A DNA stretch of 64,000 nucleotides, taken from NCBI RefSeq assembly GCF_002892835.1, contig NZ_PJMB01000003.1:62001-126000 (forward strand). Direction: 5' to 3'. Below the pieces are notes generated by a model. It searched no databases. It was not told the DNA's origin and saw only the letters and a program-made list of their open reading frames with translations. A program made the position numbers and the translations under genes. How positions within the stretch are numbered: position 1 is the stretch's first letter; every line of letters begins with the position of its first letter. This document shows, piece by piece, positions 33,056 through 42,533 of this stretch. This stretch comes from Arthrobacter sp. AFG7.2 (GTDB lineage Bacteria; Actinomycetota; Actinomycetes; Actinomycetales; Micrococcaceae).

Positions 33056-34093
33056 TTGGACAAACAGGACAGCAGCGCTGCCCGGTTCACCATCGCCGCC
33101 CTTGCGGTGCCGGTGATCCAGGCCCCGATGGCCGGCGGACCGTCCACGCCGGAACTGGCTGCGGCGGTCAGCTCCCAGGGAGGACTGGGCTTCCTGGCCG
33201 CCGGCTACAAGACGGCGTCAGCTGTCAAAGCGGAAATCGAAGCTGCCCGGAAGCTCACCAACGCCCCCCTTGGCGTGAACGTGTTCGTGCCGCAACCCTC
33301 AGTCATTGGCGCGGAGGAGTTGGAGCAGTACGCCCTGTCCCTGGCGCCGGACGGTGAGCGCTTCGGCATTACGCTGGGACACCCACGCCATGACGACGAC
33401 GACTGGGACAACAAGATCGAGGTCCTGCTGGAGCAGGCGCCCGAGGCCGTTTCCTTCACCTTCGATCTCCCGGACCGCACAGTCATAACCGCCTTGCAGC
33501 AGCGGGGTGTGTATGTAATCGGCACCGTCACGTCCCGGGCTGAAGCGGTCCGGGCACTGGAGTCAGGCGTGGACGCCCTGTGCGTGCAGGGACCTGAAGC
33601 TGGAGGGCACCGGGGAACATTCGACCCTGCAGCCCAGCCGGACGATCAGTCCCTGCACGGCCTGCTTGAAGAACTCGCCGGTCTCCAGGTGCCGCTGATA
33701 GCAGCCGGCGGGATCACCACCGGGGAGGATACCCGGGCAGCACTTTCCCATGGTGCTGCCGCCGTCCAGGCCGGAACGGCATTCCTGCGGGCGGACGAAG
33801 CCGGCACCAAGGCCGCCCACCGGCTGGCCCTTTCTTCCGGGCGTTTCAGCACCACGTCGGTCACGCGCGCCTTCTCGGGGCGGAACGCGCGCGGCCTCGC
33901 CAACGAATTCATGCGGCGGCACGACGGCGAGGCGCCCTGCGGATATCCGGAGATCCACCACCTCACCACTCCCCTCCGCGCGGCTGCCGCCGCTGCCGGG
34001 GATCCGGAGTGGTTGAACCTGTGGGCCGGAACCGGATTCGCACGCACCATGGAAGGGCCGGCAGCAAGCATCCTTGCTGCCCTCAAGCCATAA
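33056..34093 (+). CDS. Nitronate monooxygenase-family flavoprotein
   Basis: A 345-residue FMN-dependent TIM-barrel enzyme of the nitronate monooxygenase (2-nitropropane dioxygenase) family. The markers are PVIQAPMAGGPSTPELAAAV at the N terminus, CVQGPEAGGHRGTF with the catalytic-type His, and LIAAGGITTGEDTRAALSHG for phosphate binding. These enzymes oxidise alkyl nitronates such as propionate 3-nitronate. TTG 33056 is taken as start because no ATG lies close before the fold and the upstream frame runs into the previous gene; this is uncertain. Confidence 0.8.
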   Translation: MDKQDSSAARFTIAALAVPVIQAPMAGGPSTPELAAAVSSQGGLGFLAAGYKTASAVKAEIEAARKLTNAPLGVNVFVPQPSVIGAEELEQYALSLAPDGERFGITLGHPRHDDDDWDNKIEVLLEQAPEAVSFTFDLPDRTVITALQQRGVYVIGTVTSRAEAVRALESGVDALCVQGPEAGGHRGTFDPAAQPDDQSLHGLLEELAGLQVPLIAAGGITTGEDTRAALSHGAAAVQAGTAFLRADEAGTKAAHRLALSSGRFSTTSVTRAFSGRNARGLANEFMRRHDGEAPCGYPEIHHLTTPLRAAAAAAGDPEWLNLWAGTGFARTMEGPAASILAALKP

Positions 34094-34102
34094 GGCGGGA
34101 AC

Positions 34103-34282
34103 CTACTCCTCGCCCGTGTCCTGCGCTTCGAGGTACCTGTCCATGGCTTCGCACGCCTGTTTCCAGCGGGCATTCAACGCATGCCGGCTCAGCGGTTCGG
34201 AGATTCCGCTGAGCACTCTTTCAATGGCCTCAGATGCGGCGTCCCTGGCCCGGTCCTGCGCCGCCGGGGTGTAGTAGTTCAT
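34103..34282 (-). CDS. Hypothetical 59-residue helical protein
   Basis: An open frame of 59 codons, from ATG 34282 to TAG 34103, translating to a charged helical protein (MNYYTPAAQDRARDAASEAI at the start, ERVLSGISEPLSRHALNARW later). Amphipathic spacing and normal high-GC third positions argue that it is real. No strong ribosome site is visible. It converges with the nitronate monooxygenase gene. The function is unknown. Confidence 0.5.
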   Translation of the reverse strand: MNYYTPAAQDRARDAASEAIERVLSGISEPLSRHALNARWKQACEAMDRYLEAQDTGEE

Positions 34283-34336
34283 GCCGGTAATTCGTCACAC
34301 CGGCTGGTGCGGATGGCGGAAAAGTACCCCGGGCAC

Positions 34337-34375
34337 GACGGCGGCCGGCCCCTGTTCGGGACCGGCCGCCGTCGA
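34337..34375. terminator. Terminator, GACGGCGG-type hairpin
   Basis: CGACGGCGGCCGG (34337-34349) pairs with CCGGCCGCCGTCG (34363-34375), with a CCC/GGG inner stem around TGTTC. It ends the reverse alcohol dehydrogenase unit. Confidence 0.75.
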
Positions 34376-34406
34376 ACGCGTCTTGTTAGCCGGACGCGCG
34401 CTGGTG

Positions 34407-35447
34407 CTAGAGCGTGGCGGTATCGATGACGAAGCGGTAGCGGACGTCCGACGCCAGGACGCGCTCGTAGGCCTCGTTGATCTTCTCGGCGGGGATGACC
34501 TCGATTTCGGCGCCCAGTCCGTGCTCGGCACAGAAGTCCAGCATTTCCTGCGTCTCGCGGATGCCGCCGATCATCGATCCCGCGAAGGACCGGCGTCCGC
34601 CAATCAGGGCAAACGCATTGACGGGGAGCGGTTCGGCCGGCGCGCCCACGTTCACGAGCGCACCGTCGAGCTTGAGCAGCTGCAGGTAGGAGCTGATGTC
34701 GATCGAGGCGCTGACGGTGTTGATGATCAGGTCGAACGTGCCGGCCAGTTCCTGGAAGGTGTTTTCGTCGCTGGTGGCGTAGTAGTGGTCCGCACCCAGC
34801 TTCAGGCCGTCTTCCTGCTTCTTCAGCGACTGGGACAGTACCGTGACCTCGGCACCCATGGCGTGGGCAAGCTTGACGGCCATGTGGCCCAGTCCGCCGA
34901 GGCCGACGACGGCAACGTTCTTGCCGGGTCCGGCACCCCAGTGCCGCAGCGGGGAGAAGGTGGTGATGCCGGCGCACAGCAGCGGCGCGGCGACGTCAAG
35001 ATCGATGCCTTCGGGGATCCGCACCACGAAGTCCTCGGTGACCACAACGTGGGTGGAGTAGCCGCCCTGGGTGATGGTCCCGTCGCGGTCCACGGCGCCG
35101 TACGTGCCGGTGTTGCCCTTGAGGCAGTACTGCTCTTCGCCTTGAAGGCAGTTGGCGCACTCGCCGCAGGAGTTGACCATGCAGCCGACGCCTACGCGGT
35201 CACCCACGGCATGCTTCGTTACGGCCGAACCCACCTCAGTAACGATGCCGGCGATCTCGTGCCCGGGAACCAGCGGGTACTGCTGCGGGCCCCAGTCACC
35301 GCGGACGGTGTGGATGTCTGAGTGGCAGATGCCGGCAAACCTGATCTCGATCAGGACGTCGTTGGGGCCGACGGCGCGGCGTTCGATGGTGGTGGGAATG
35401 AGGTCCTCGGTGGAGGACGGGGATGCATAGGCCTTGACGGTAGTCAT
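34407..35447 (-). CDS. Zinc-dependent NAD(P) alcohol dehydrogenase
   Basis: A 346-residue medium-chain dehydrogenase of the cinnamyl-alcohol/YahK type. The catalytic zinc site is GICHSDIHT plus GHEIAG, and the structural zinc has four cysteines in [15 protein letters not shown]. The coenzyme fold is [13 protein letters not shown]. It reduces aldehydes to alcohols with NADPH in known relatives. GGAG precedes the start. A divergent XRE regulator starts 152 bases away and may control it. Confidence 0.9.
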   Translation of the reverse strand: MTTVKAYASPSSTEDLIPTTIERRAVGPNDVLIEIRFAGICHSDIHTVRGDWGPQQYPLVPGHEIAGIVTEVGSAVTKHAVGDRVGVGCMVNSCGECANCLQGEEQYCLKGNTGTYGAVDRDGTITQGGYSTHVVVTEDFVVRIPEGIDLDVAAPLLCAGITTFSPLRHWGAGPGKNVAVVGLGGLGHMAVKLAHAMGAEVTVLSQSLKKQEDGLKLGADHYYATSDENTFQELAGTFDLIINTVSASIDISSYLQLLKLDGALVNVGAPAEPLPVNAFALIGGRRSFAGSMIGGIRETQEMLDFCAEHGLGAEIEVIPAEKINEAYERVLASDVRYRFVIDTATL

Positions 35448-35599
35448 GGGTCTCCTGAGGTGTTTGTTGGGGGGGCTAATAAAATGCTACAGGGCAGCTG
35501 TGCCAACGAACGCTGAAATGGCCTGGCCAGCGGGGCCCTGCTGTAACTGGTCTTGGGAGTCCTACCTTCCGGTTCAGGGATAGGCCGTAACGTGTCCTT

Positions 35600-36493
35600 A
35601 TGGACAACAGAGCCGAGGTACGGCAGTTCCTCTCCACCCGCCGCGGACGCATCACCCCTGAGCAGGCAGGCGTTGAGCCTTACGGCGGACGCCGCCGGGT
35701 GCCTGGGCTCCGCCGCGAGGAAGTGGCCCGCCTGGCAGGGGTCAGCGTGGATTACTACACCCGACTGGAGCGCGGGAACCTGGCCGGCGTATCGGACAGC
35801 GTGCTGGACGCCATCGCACAGGCGCTGGAACTGGACCGCGCTGAACACGACCACTTGTACGACCTCGCGCAGGCCGCCAACATGTCTGGACGCAAGCGGG
35901 CTGCGAGCGTTGCGGGGCACACTCCCTCGGGCGTACGGCCGGAGTTGCAGTACCTGCTGGACACCATCACCGGGGCGCCGGCTTTTATTGGGAACAACCG
36001 GCTGGACATCCTGGCTGCCAACACCCTGGGCTATGCGCTGTACTCGGACATGTACCGCGGCAATGCACGGCCGGCGAACCATTCACGGTTCATCTTCCTG
36101 GACTCCCGCTCGCACGACTTTTACCCCGACTGGGACCGGGCAGCCAACGTCAACGTCGCCATCCTGCGCCGCGAATCAGGGCGCAGCCCCCATGACAAGG
36201 GCATCACGGAACTGGTCGGTGAACTCTCCAAGCGCAGTGACGAATTCCGTACCCGGTGGGCAGCCCACAACGTCCGCAGGCACTACGCCGGAACAAAGTT
36301 CTTCAAGCACCCCGTGGTGGGAGTCCTCGAGCTGAACTACCAGGTCCTGGGACTGGAAGAAGATCCCGGCCGTACCCTCACGGTTTACCCCGCCACACCG
36401 GGCAGCCCCACTGACCAGGCGCTCAAACTTCTCGCATCCTGGGCAGTGACGGAGAACATCGTCGAAGCAGCCCTGGCCCACGCCAAAAGCTAG
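35600..36493 (+). CDS. XRE-family regulator with MmyB-like ligand domain
   Basis: A 297-residue regulator. Residues 5-80 hold the helix-turn-helix (VPGLRREEVARLAGVSVDYY, then TRLERGN), and residues 105-290 a PAS-like MmyB ligand domain (LDTITGAPAFIGNNRLDILA, LGYALYSDM, FIFLDSR). Members of this group often control a divergent dehydrogenase gene in actinobacteria. TAACGT at 35588-35593 ends six bases before ATG 35600, giving a leaderless start. The effector is unknown; fatty acids have been found in related structures. Confidence 0.85.
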   Translation: MDNRAEVRQFLSTRRGRITPEQAGVEPYGGRRRVPGLRREEVARLAGVSVDYYTRLERGNLAGVSDSVLDAIAQALELDRAEHDHLYDLAQAANMSGRKRAASVAGHTPSGVRPELQYLLDTITGAPAFIGNNRLDILAANTLGYALYSDMYRGNARPANHSRFIFLDSRSHDFYPDWDRAANVNVAILRRESGRSPHDKGITELVGELSKRSDEFRTRWAAHNVRRHYAGTKFFKHPVVGVLELNYQVLGLEEDPGRTLTVYPATPGSPTDQALKLLASWAVTENIVEAALAHAKS

Positions 36494-36541
36494 CACCGGC
36501 AGTCCCTGGCCGCTCGGGGGAAGCACTGACACTGCCTGGCG

Positions 36542-37705
36542 TCAACCTTCCGACAACGGAACTGCGAGGATTTGGTCATCCCCGGGCCTTGGATCACCCC
36601 GGCCGTCGGTGTTGTTGGTCATAAACCACAGCTGCCCGTCCGGAGCGAGCGCCACGTCACGGATACGGCCGTACTCCCGGCTGTAGTGGTCCGTAAAGGC
36701 AGTGGGGTCAGAGACGGCAACAGACCTCAAGACCTGGCCCCGAAGATTGGCGATGAACAGGGTGCCGCCAGCATAAGCCATGCCGCTGGGACTTGCGGCG
36801 CCCGGCTGCCATTGCTGCAGGGGATCAACAAAGCCTTCCCGGTTTGCAATCCCTTCCACCGTGGGCCACCCGTAGTTGGCGCCCGGTGTGATGACGTTCA
36901 GCTCGTCCCACGTGTTTTGTCCGAATTCGGTGGCGAACAGGGTCCCGTCATCCGCCCATGCCAGCCCCTGCGGGTTCCGGTGTCCGTAGCTGTACGTGAG
37001 GGAACCGGGGAAGGGATTGTCGGCGGGCACGCCGCCGTCGGGAGTCATCCGCAGAATCTTGCCGGACAGCGAGTTCCGGTCCTGGGCACTGTCCCGCCGC
37101 TGCGCATCGCCCGAGGTCACGTACAGCATCCCGTCAGGACCGAAGGCGATCCGGCCGCCGTCGTGCGTGCTTCCTGCCGGGATGCCGTCAAGCAGGGTGT
37201 CCGGCTCACCGAGGGACAAGGACCCGGGCGCGCCGGTCACAGTGAAACGTTGGACCCGGTTGCCGTCCGACGCCGTCGAATAGACATAGAGGTCCCCTTC
37301 TTTGCCCACCGCGAGGCCGAGGAGGCCTGCTTCACCGCGGGCAGCCACCCCTTCGACGGTCCCGACAGACCGCGAGGAGCCGTCCGGTGCGAGTTCGAGA
37401 ATGCGTCCGCTGTTCCGTTCGCTGACCAGCGGGATTCCGTCGCGGAACACCACCGACCATGGGGCCGCTAAACCGGTGGCAACCGGCCGGGTCGTTCCGG
37501 TGACGGTGGCCGGGGCTGAAGGAACCGGGGGTGAAGTAGCCGGGGGTGAAGTAGCCGGGGGTGAAGCAGCCGCCCCAGAGGAGGCAGGTGCCGAGGACAT
37601 TGCCGCCGTGGACGGTGCCGTGGATGGCGCAGGTGGCGGCGCCGCGCAAGCGGCCAGGAGGATCCCTGTGCCAAGGGCAGCCGCGGTAAGGGTCCAGTGG
37701 CGCAT
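36542..37705 (-). CDS. PQQ-type sugar dehydrogenase lipoprotein
   Basis: A 387-residue secreted protein of the glucose/sorbosone dehydrogenase (six-bladed propeller) family. A lipobox LAAC anchors it, followed by a 55-residue Ser/Pro/Ala linker with tandem PPATS repeats. The propeller has LAAPWSVVFRDG, the His-containing STHDGGRIAFGPDGMLYV, and YSYGHRNPQGLAW. Soluble members oxidise aldoses with PQQ outside the membrane, though many homologues have unknown substrates. ATG 37705 has GGAG before it; the frame opens earlier at TTG 37717. Confidence 0.85.
   Translation of the reverse strand: MRHWTLTAAALGTGILLAACAAPPPAPSTAPSTAAMSSAPASSGAAASPPATSPPATSPPVPSAPATVTGTTRPVATGLAAPWSVVFRDGIPLVSERNSGRILELAPDGSSRSVGTVEGVAARGEAGLLGLAVGKEGDLYVYSTASDGNRVQRFTVTGAPGSLSLGEPDTLLDGIPAGSTHDGGRIAFGPDGMLYVTSGDAQRRDSAQDRNSLSGKILRMTPDGGVPADNPFPGSLTYSYGHRNPQGLAWADDGTLFATEFGQNTWDELNVITPGANYGWPTVEGIANREGFVDPLQQWQPGAASPSGMAYAGGTLFIANLRGQVLRSVAVSDPTAFTDHYSREYGRIRDVALAPDGQLWFMTNNTDGRGDPRPGDDQILAVPLSEG
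37525..37569 (-). repeat. Three 15-bp tandem repeats in a secreted-protein linker
   Basis: CCGGGGGTGAAGTAG is repeated three times (last copy with one change), coding PPATS units on the reverse strand in the linker behind the lipobox. Such repeats vary in number between strains. Confidence 0.85.
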
Positions 37706-37934
37706 GCGCTTCTCCAATCAATCACGGTGGTGCTCAGGGCGTGGCTCCTTCCAGCATCGCCCATGGGCGATGCCGGGTGTTGAAATCACATAAACAAGTT
37801 TGCAGATCATGGCGCCGGATTGCCTCGTTTGTGCTTCTGATGGCGCCATCAGCAGCGCTATTTTCTTCCGCTACGCCTCCATTGCTTAAACGGCGGAAAG
37901 TCCGCAGCTTCCATTCCTCGAATACCATGATGGG
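37706..37934. promoter_or_regulatory. Divergent promoter region with two perfect palindromes
   Basis: This 229-bp gap is AT-richer than its neighbours. It contains GCATCGCCCATGGGCGATGC (37754-37773) and CTGATGGCGCCATCAG (37837-37852), both perfect palindromes, and a TACCAT -10 box (37923-37928) for the GT39 gene. Confidence 0.55.
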
Positions 37935-39461
37935 ATGCCTGCTGTCCCGTCCGCCATGTCCCACGCCCCCCGACACCTGCAAGGGAGCAAAGGGGTAAAC
38001 CCGCCGTCCGGCCATGGCCGGCCATGGGCAGCACCAACGGCGATCGGCCTGCTGGCCTTTTGCGCCGCTTTCATCGGTTCCTGGGTCCCATCCTTCTGGG
38101 ACGACGAAGTGGCCACTATTTCCGCAGCCGGCAGGTCACCCGGACAGCTGCTGATGCTCCTGCAGTCGGTGGACGCCGTCCACGGGCTCTATTACTTCCT
38201 GATGCACTATTGGACGTCGGTTTTCGGGTTTTCGGAACTGGCCATGAGGCTGCCCTCAGCGGTCGCGGTGGCCCTGGCATGCGCCGGAACGGTCGTCATC
38301 GGACGGAAGCTTGGCTCGGCCCGTATTGGCCTGGCTGCCGGGTTTGTCCTGGCACTGCTTCCCCGGATGGTCTGGGCAGGAACGGAGGCACGGCAGTCCG
38401 CCTTCACTGCCCTGTTCGCGGTTGCCCTGACCCTCCTGCTGATCCGGGCCTGGCAGTCAAACAGGGTGGGTGACTGGCTGTTGTACGGGGTGTGCGCGGT
38501 GCTGGGCATCTGGATGTTCATGTTCTTTGCCCTGGCCGTGGCCTCCCACGCCGCCGCGGCGCTTTTCCTCAAGCGCCGGCCCATCGCCACGCTGGCCGCC
38601 AGCGCGGCAGTGGGGGCTGTGGTCCTGCCCTTCCTGTTGTACGCCCTGGGCCAGAAGGCCCAGGTGGACTGGATCCAGGACCGGTCCCTTGCCCAGAACC
38701 TGATGACGGCCGCCGTCAAGCAGTTCTTCTACGGTGATGACAGGCCGACGGAAAACCTTCCTCCGCAATGGGTCCTTGGCTTTGTGGTGCTGCTCGGCGT
38801 CCTGGAAATCAGCCTCGTGGTGTGGGGTTTGCGGGCTGCAACCCGTAATCCAGCCCTGCGGCCCCTGGCAGTTTTGGGACTGGCGAGTGTGGCCGTACCA
38901 ATGGCCGGGCTGCTGCTGGTGAGCGTTGCAGCGCAGCCGGTATACGTCGCCCGCTACCTCACGTTCACTGCACCGGCCTTCGCCCTCCTGGTGGGCCTCG
39001 GCATAAGCCACCTGCCGGCTGGCCGAACGTGGGTGAAGTACGTTGTCGTTGCTGCGCTGGCCTTGGCCAGCCTCGTTCCCCAGCTCACCCTCAAGAGCGT
39101 CATCAACGAACCGCCGGACACGGAGCGGCAGCTCGCGGATCTCGTGGACGACGCCCCAGGAAAGCCGGCAGCCATCGTCTATCTGCACCCGCACCTTCGC
39201 GACATGGCCCTCGCCTATCCGGAGGACTTCGACGGCGTGAAGGACCTCTCCCTCCAGGAAAGCCCCGGAGATTCAGGGACGCTGTGGGGCGAGAACAGGG
39301 CAGTCACCGCCGAGCAGCTCGCAGGACTGGGGGAAGTCTGGTTCGTCGGCGACGGTAAGGGTGCACCGAACGATTTTTCGGCCTTCGCGGCGGCAGGGTG
39401 CGCAGAGACAAGGGCACTCCCCTATCAGCGGGTCACCATGGTTGTCTTCGAGTGCCGCTAG
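37935..39461 (+). CDS. GT39/ArnT-like membrane glycosyltransferase
   Basis: A 508-residue integral membrane protein with about ten helices, resembling family 39 mannosyltransferases and ArnT. The catalytic-type acidic pair is in SFWDDEVATI of the first outer loop, with VHGLYYFLMHYW and EARQSAF further on, all typical of the fold. It would use a polyprenyl-phosphate sugar to modify a protein or lipid on the outer face. A TACCAT box ends six bases before the ATG (leaderless). It overlaps the PAP2 gene tail to tail by four bases. Confidence 0.8.
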   Translation: MPAVPSAMSHAPRHLQGSKGVNPPSGHGRPWAAPTAIGLLAFCAAFIGSWVPSFWDDEVATISAAGRSPGQLLMLLQSVDAVHGLYYFLMHYWTSVFGFSELAMRLPSAVAVALACAGTVVIGRKLGSARIGLAAGFVLALLPRMVWAGTEARQSAFTALFAVALTLLLIRAWQSNRVGDWLLYGVCAVLGIWMFMFFALAVASHAAAALFLKRRPIATLAASAAVGAVVLPFLLYALGQKAQVDWIQDRSLAQNLMTAAVKQFFYGDDRPTENLPPQWVLGFVVLLGVLEISLVVWGLRAATRNPALRPLAVLGLASVAVPMAGLLLVSVAAQPVYVARYLTFTAPAFALLVGLGISHLPAGRTWVKYVVVAALALASLVPQLTLKSVINEPPDTERQLADLVDDAPGKPAAIVYLHPHLRDMALAYPEDFDGVKDLSLQESPGDSGTLWGENRAVTAEQLAGLGEVWFVGDGKGAPNDFSAFAAAGCAETRALPYQRVTMVVFECR

Positions 39462-40333
39462 GCCTGCACAGGCGGATGAACCCTGGTGGTGAGGTAGAGC
39501 CTGTGCGCGGTAATGACCAACGCCAGCCAGGCGGCTCCCAGCGCCCAGGCACCGAGTACATCGGTAAGCCAATGGTGTCCCAGGTAGACGCGGCTTAGCC
39601 CCATCGTGGCGGCAAAGACTGCCGCCGCCACGATCGTCAATATCCGGGCACGGGCAGATTTCAGGCGGAGGATGACCAGGTACGCCACAATTCCGGCGAT
39701 CACTGCTGAGTTCAGTGAGTGCCCGCTGGGGAATGAGGCGGAATATTCGTACGGCGGCACGGCATCTGCCAGGTCCGGCCTGGTCCTGCCCACCAGTTCC
39801 TTGCCGGCGACGGTCATCAGCAGGGAGCCGAGACCGGCAACGAGCATCAGGATGACAGGCGTCCAGGAACGCCGTTTCAACGCGAGCGCACCCATCACGA
39901 CCAGGGCCAGCACGGGCATGCCGACAGTTCCGCCAACATCCGTGTAGGCAGTGATGAGGACGTCCAGGCCAGGGGACCTGAAGGTCTTCGCGCCATCCAG
40001 GACGGGATGGTCGAGCCCGGCCACACCGTCGGCTTCGACAACGGATTCGTAAACCTCCGCGAAAACCGCGGCAAGGGAAACTGCCAGGACGGCCCCGACA
40101 GCAAGCGTGAGGAGCAGCACGCCGTGGGAACCGATGAGGGCGCTGGCACGCCGGGCGAGGGAGGCCAGGAGCCGGCCGGGCGTAGTGTCCCACCGGGTGA
40201 GGTCCTGCCCGCCGACATAGCGGTCCTGGTGGACTTCGCCCGGCACGCCCGTCACACTGGCCCCGGTGGCAGCCGGTTTGGCCACACCCGCCCTAGCCGC
40301 ACCCGAGGGGGGCGGATTCTTGCCTGCAACCAT
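39458..40333 (-). CDS. PAP2-family membrane phosphatase
   Basis: A 291-residue membrane protein with six helices and the three phosphatase motifs: KELVGRTRP, SFPSGHS and SRVYLGHHWLTD. It would dephosphorylate a lipid phosphate such as undecaprenyl pyrophosphate or phosphatidic acid. AAGGAAGG lies eight or nine bases before ATG 40333, preferred over upstream in-frame starts. Its promoter region contains the inverted repeat GTAAGCAAGCTTAC (40368-40381). It converges with the GT39-like gene, whose lipid carrier could be its substrate. Confidence 0.85.
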   Translation of the reverse strand: MVAGKNPPPSGAARAGVAKPAATGASVTGVPGEVHQDRYVGGQDLTRWDTTPGRLLASLARRASALIGSHGVLLLTLAVGAVLAVSLAAVFAEVYESVVEADGVAGLDHPVLDGAKTFRSPGLDVLITAYTDVGGTVGMPVLALVVMGALALKRRSWTPVILMLVAGLGSLLMTVAGKELVGRTRPDLADAVPPYEYSASFPSGHSLNSAVIAGIVAYLVILRLKSARARILTIVAAAVFAATMGLSRVYLGHHWLTDVLGAWALGAAWLALVITAHRLYLTTRVHPPVQA

Positions 40334-40367
40334 GGCTTCCGGCCTTCCTTGCATCAACCTGAAATTA

Positions 40368-40381
40368 GTAAGCAAGCTTAC
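40368..40381. promoter_or_regulatory. Inverted repeat in PAP2 promoter
   Basis: GTAAGC and GCTTAC arms around AA, overlapping a TACTAA-like reverse -10 upstream of the PAP2 gene. The binding protein is unknown. Confidence 0.4.
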
Positions 40382-40483
40382 CTTGATCCTTGGCCGGGAG
40401 GGGTACATCGGCCATCAAGTGCACCACGGCGGGGCGCGGGCGGCCGAAGCGCACCATGAAGTCATCGTGGGCGACTACATGGC

Positions 40484-40795
40484 CCGGCCGAGGGTGCCAT
40501 CGATCTCCAGACTCCCCGCGGCAAGGTACCGGCAGAGGTGGCCCGGCGGGCCCAGGCGGCGGGTGTTCCAGTGCTGGCTCTTGCAGGCTCCATTGGCAAG
40601 GATTCGAGCGATGTCCATGCCGCAGGCATCGACGCAATCGCCGGGATCATCCCCATTCCCATGGACCTGGACACTGCCGTGGCGGAGGGGGCAACGCTGC
40701 TGCGCGAAGCCACCGAGCGGACTTTCCGGGTGCTGCTGCTGGGCTCCGCCATCTCGTCGAGGCTGGGCGACCCACGGCTGGGCACCGCAGCTTAA
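40484..40795 (+). pseudogene. 5'-truncated glycerate kinase
   Basis: The frame reads GAIDLQTPRGKVPAEVARRA, then PVLALAGSIGKDSSDVHAAG and FRVLLLGSAISSRLG, clearly the C-terminal quarter of a glycerate kinase (normal length about 380 residues). Upstream the frame meets a TGA at 40457 and the preceding sequence is unrelated, so the first three quarters are missing. Glycerate kinase belongs to the aldarate/glyoxylate routes, so this may be a relic of an older sugar-acid pathway. Confidence 0.75.
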
Positions 40796-40834
40796 GGCCA
40801 GCCGGTATGTTCGTGTTCCGTCCAGGTACCCGGT

Positions 40835-41653
40835 TTATAGGAGGGCTTTCCTCAGTGCGCCGGCATTCTCAGCCAGCCATGTCCCGGCCCTGGGGAGCCT
40901 GTCCTTGAGCCCCTGGTCCCACCACCGGCGGAAGACCGGGTCAGCCTCGGCTGCAGCCTTCATGGTCAGCGCCGAATTCCGTTGACGGCGGATCGCGGCA
41001 TCAACCACCTGGCTTCTTTGCCCGGCACTCATTCCATAGGCATCGGCAAACAACCTCACGCGGTGCGGGACGTCCATGCTGCGGAACGCCGGACTGCGGT
41101 CCCGCGGATCCAGCAGCGGCGCCCACCAGTAAAGCGCATTGGCAACGTCTGCGACCCGGGTGGTGGGCCTGGCCAGGTCGAAGTCGATCAGCGCCGCCGG
41201 CCTGCCTTCCTGGAACACCACGTTCCCCGGGCAGTAATCCTGGTGTGAGACGAGCTCCGGTTCCAGAAACAGGGGTTCAACCCCCGGAGGCGGGGTCCCC
41301 GGGAGCGTCCCGAACACGGCGTCCGGCGGAGGAACCCATCCTTCGGCAGCGTCATGCAGGCGCCTGACCAGCCGGGCCAGGTCCGTCAGGTGGTGGTCAG
41401 CCGCGGCGGATTCCGGCAGGGGCTCCACCGGCACCTCACCGGGGATGTACGTGAGGACTTCGCGGCCTTCCGCGTCATAACCGAGGGGTACCGGTGCCCC
41501 TTCGAATCCCTGCTCGTGCAGGTGCGTGAGAAACGCGTGCACTGTCGCAGTGAACGGCCGGACAGGCCTGCGCACTGTATTCCCGATACGCAGGACGTCG
41601 GTCCAGCCATTACTGCCCAACCGCTCCTTGTGGTGCTGCCCGGCGTTTTCCAT
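40835..41653 (-). CDS. Aminoglycoside phosphotransferase-family kinase
   Basis: A 272-residue APH-fold kinase. The catalytic loop is SHQDYCPGNVVF and the metal loop IDFDLARPT, both intact. The N-terminal lobe is short and the usual ATP-loop lysine is not obvious. Such proteins phosphorylate small hydroxyl compounds such as antibiotics, choline or homoserine; resistance cannot be inferred. It is divergent from the alpha/beta hydrolase gene at 41781. Confidence 0.8.
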   Translation of the reverse strand: MENAGQHHKERLGSNGWTDVLRIGNTVRRPVRPFTATVHAFLTHLHEQGFEGAPVPLGYDAEGREVLTYIPGEVPVEPLPESAAADHHLTDLARLVRRLHDAAEGWVPPPDAVFGTLPGTPPPGVEPLFLEPELVSHQDYCPGNVVFQEGRPAALIDFDLARPTTRVADVANALYWWAPLLDPRDRSPAFRSMDVPHRVRLFADAYGMSAGQRSQVVDAAIRRQRNSALTMKAAAEADPVFRRWWDQGLKDRLPRAGTWLAENAGALRKALL

Positions 41654-41780
41654 AAACCGGATGTCCTTCCCCGTGGTTTCTGAATGAGTTGCCTCCGCGC
41701 TTCAGTATCATCCCGATGTACCGAATGCCGGTGGCCTTGGGGGCCGCGGGTGGGCGCGGCACTTCTGGAAGACTGGTTGC

Positions 41781-42524
41781 ATGAGTCCGGAGCCCAAGGG
41801 GGAACGTTCCACCCTCGTTTTTATTCACGGCGGCGGGGCAGGTCCCTGGATGTGGGGGCACCAGGTTGACTGTTTCTCCCCGGATTTTACTGTCCTCACT
41901 CCTGTCCTTCCCGGCCATGACACCCATGCCCGGAGCGTTTTCTCCACCCACCTGGAGGCAGCAGAAGACGTGGCCCGCCAGGTTGGGCGGGCGGAGCAGC
42001 CCCGGCCCGTCACTGTCATCGGCTTTTCTCTCGGCGGGCAGACAGCCGTTCAACTGGCAGCGTCCTACCCGAATCTTGTGGACCGTCTTGTGGTGGTGAG
42101 CTCCCTCCTGCAGCCGTGGCGTGGAGCTGGTGCCCTTGGCCTGGTGGCGGCCGGAGCCGCCCCGTTATCCAGGAACCGTCGCTTCGCCAAGGCACAGGCT
42201 GCCGAACTGTCCGTTCCCCCGGCACTCTTCGAGGACTACTACGCACTGTCACGGTCCATATCTGCCAGAACAGTCAGGAACCTGATCCGCGCAAACTTCT
42301 CGTTCACTGTTCCGGCCACGGTACGCGCTTCTTCCAGGCCGGTCCTCCTGATGGCCGGAGACCGGGAGGACGCACGGCTTCTGCGCGACATGGAGTCCGT
42401 CCACACGGAATTCCCGAACAGCACGCTGCACATCCACCACGGGGCCCGGCACGGCCTGCCCCTTGCCCGGCCCGCGCAGTTCAACGACTCCCTTCACCGG
42501 TGGCTCACCGCGACTGCGGAATAG
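41781..42524 (+). CDS. Alpha/beta hydrolase
   Basis: A 247-residue alpha/beta hydrolase with the oxyanion loop FIHGGGAGPWMW, nucleophile elbow VIGFSLGGQT, acidic residue in LLMAGDRED and His in HGARHGLPL. No lid insert stands out and no signal peptide is present. It is probably a cytoplasmic esterase or carboxylesterase of unknown substrate. GGAAG lies about ten bases before ATG 41781. Confidence 0.8.
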   Translation: MSPEPKGERSTLVFIHGGGAGPWMWGHQVDCFSPDFTVLTPVLPGHDTHARSVFSTHLEAAEDVARQVGRAEQPRPVTVIGFSLGGQTAVQLAASYPNLVDRLVVVSSLLQPWRGAGALGLVAAGAAPLSRNRRFAKAQAAELSVPPALFEDYYALSRSISARTVRNLIRANFSFTVPATVRASSRPVLLMAGDREDARLLRDMESVHTEFPNSTLHIHHGARHGLPLARPAQFNDSLHRWLTATAE

Positions 42525-42533
42525 CGCGAAACT

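Noticed and set aside
40365..40637. Reverse open frame ending in a proline-rich piece upstream of the glycerate kinase relic
   Set aside because: No recognisable domain, and it overlaps the clear kinase remnant on the other strand.
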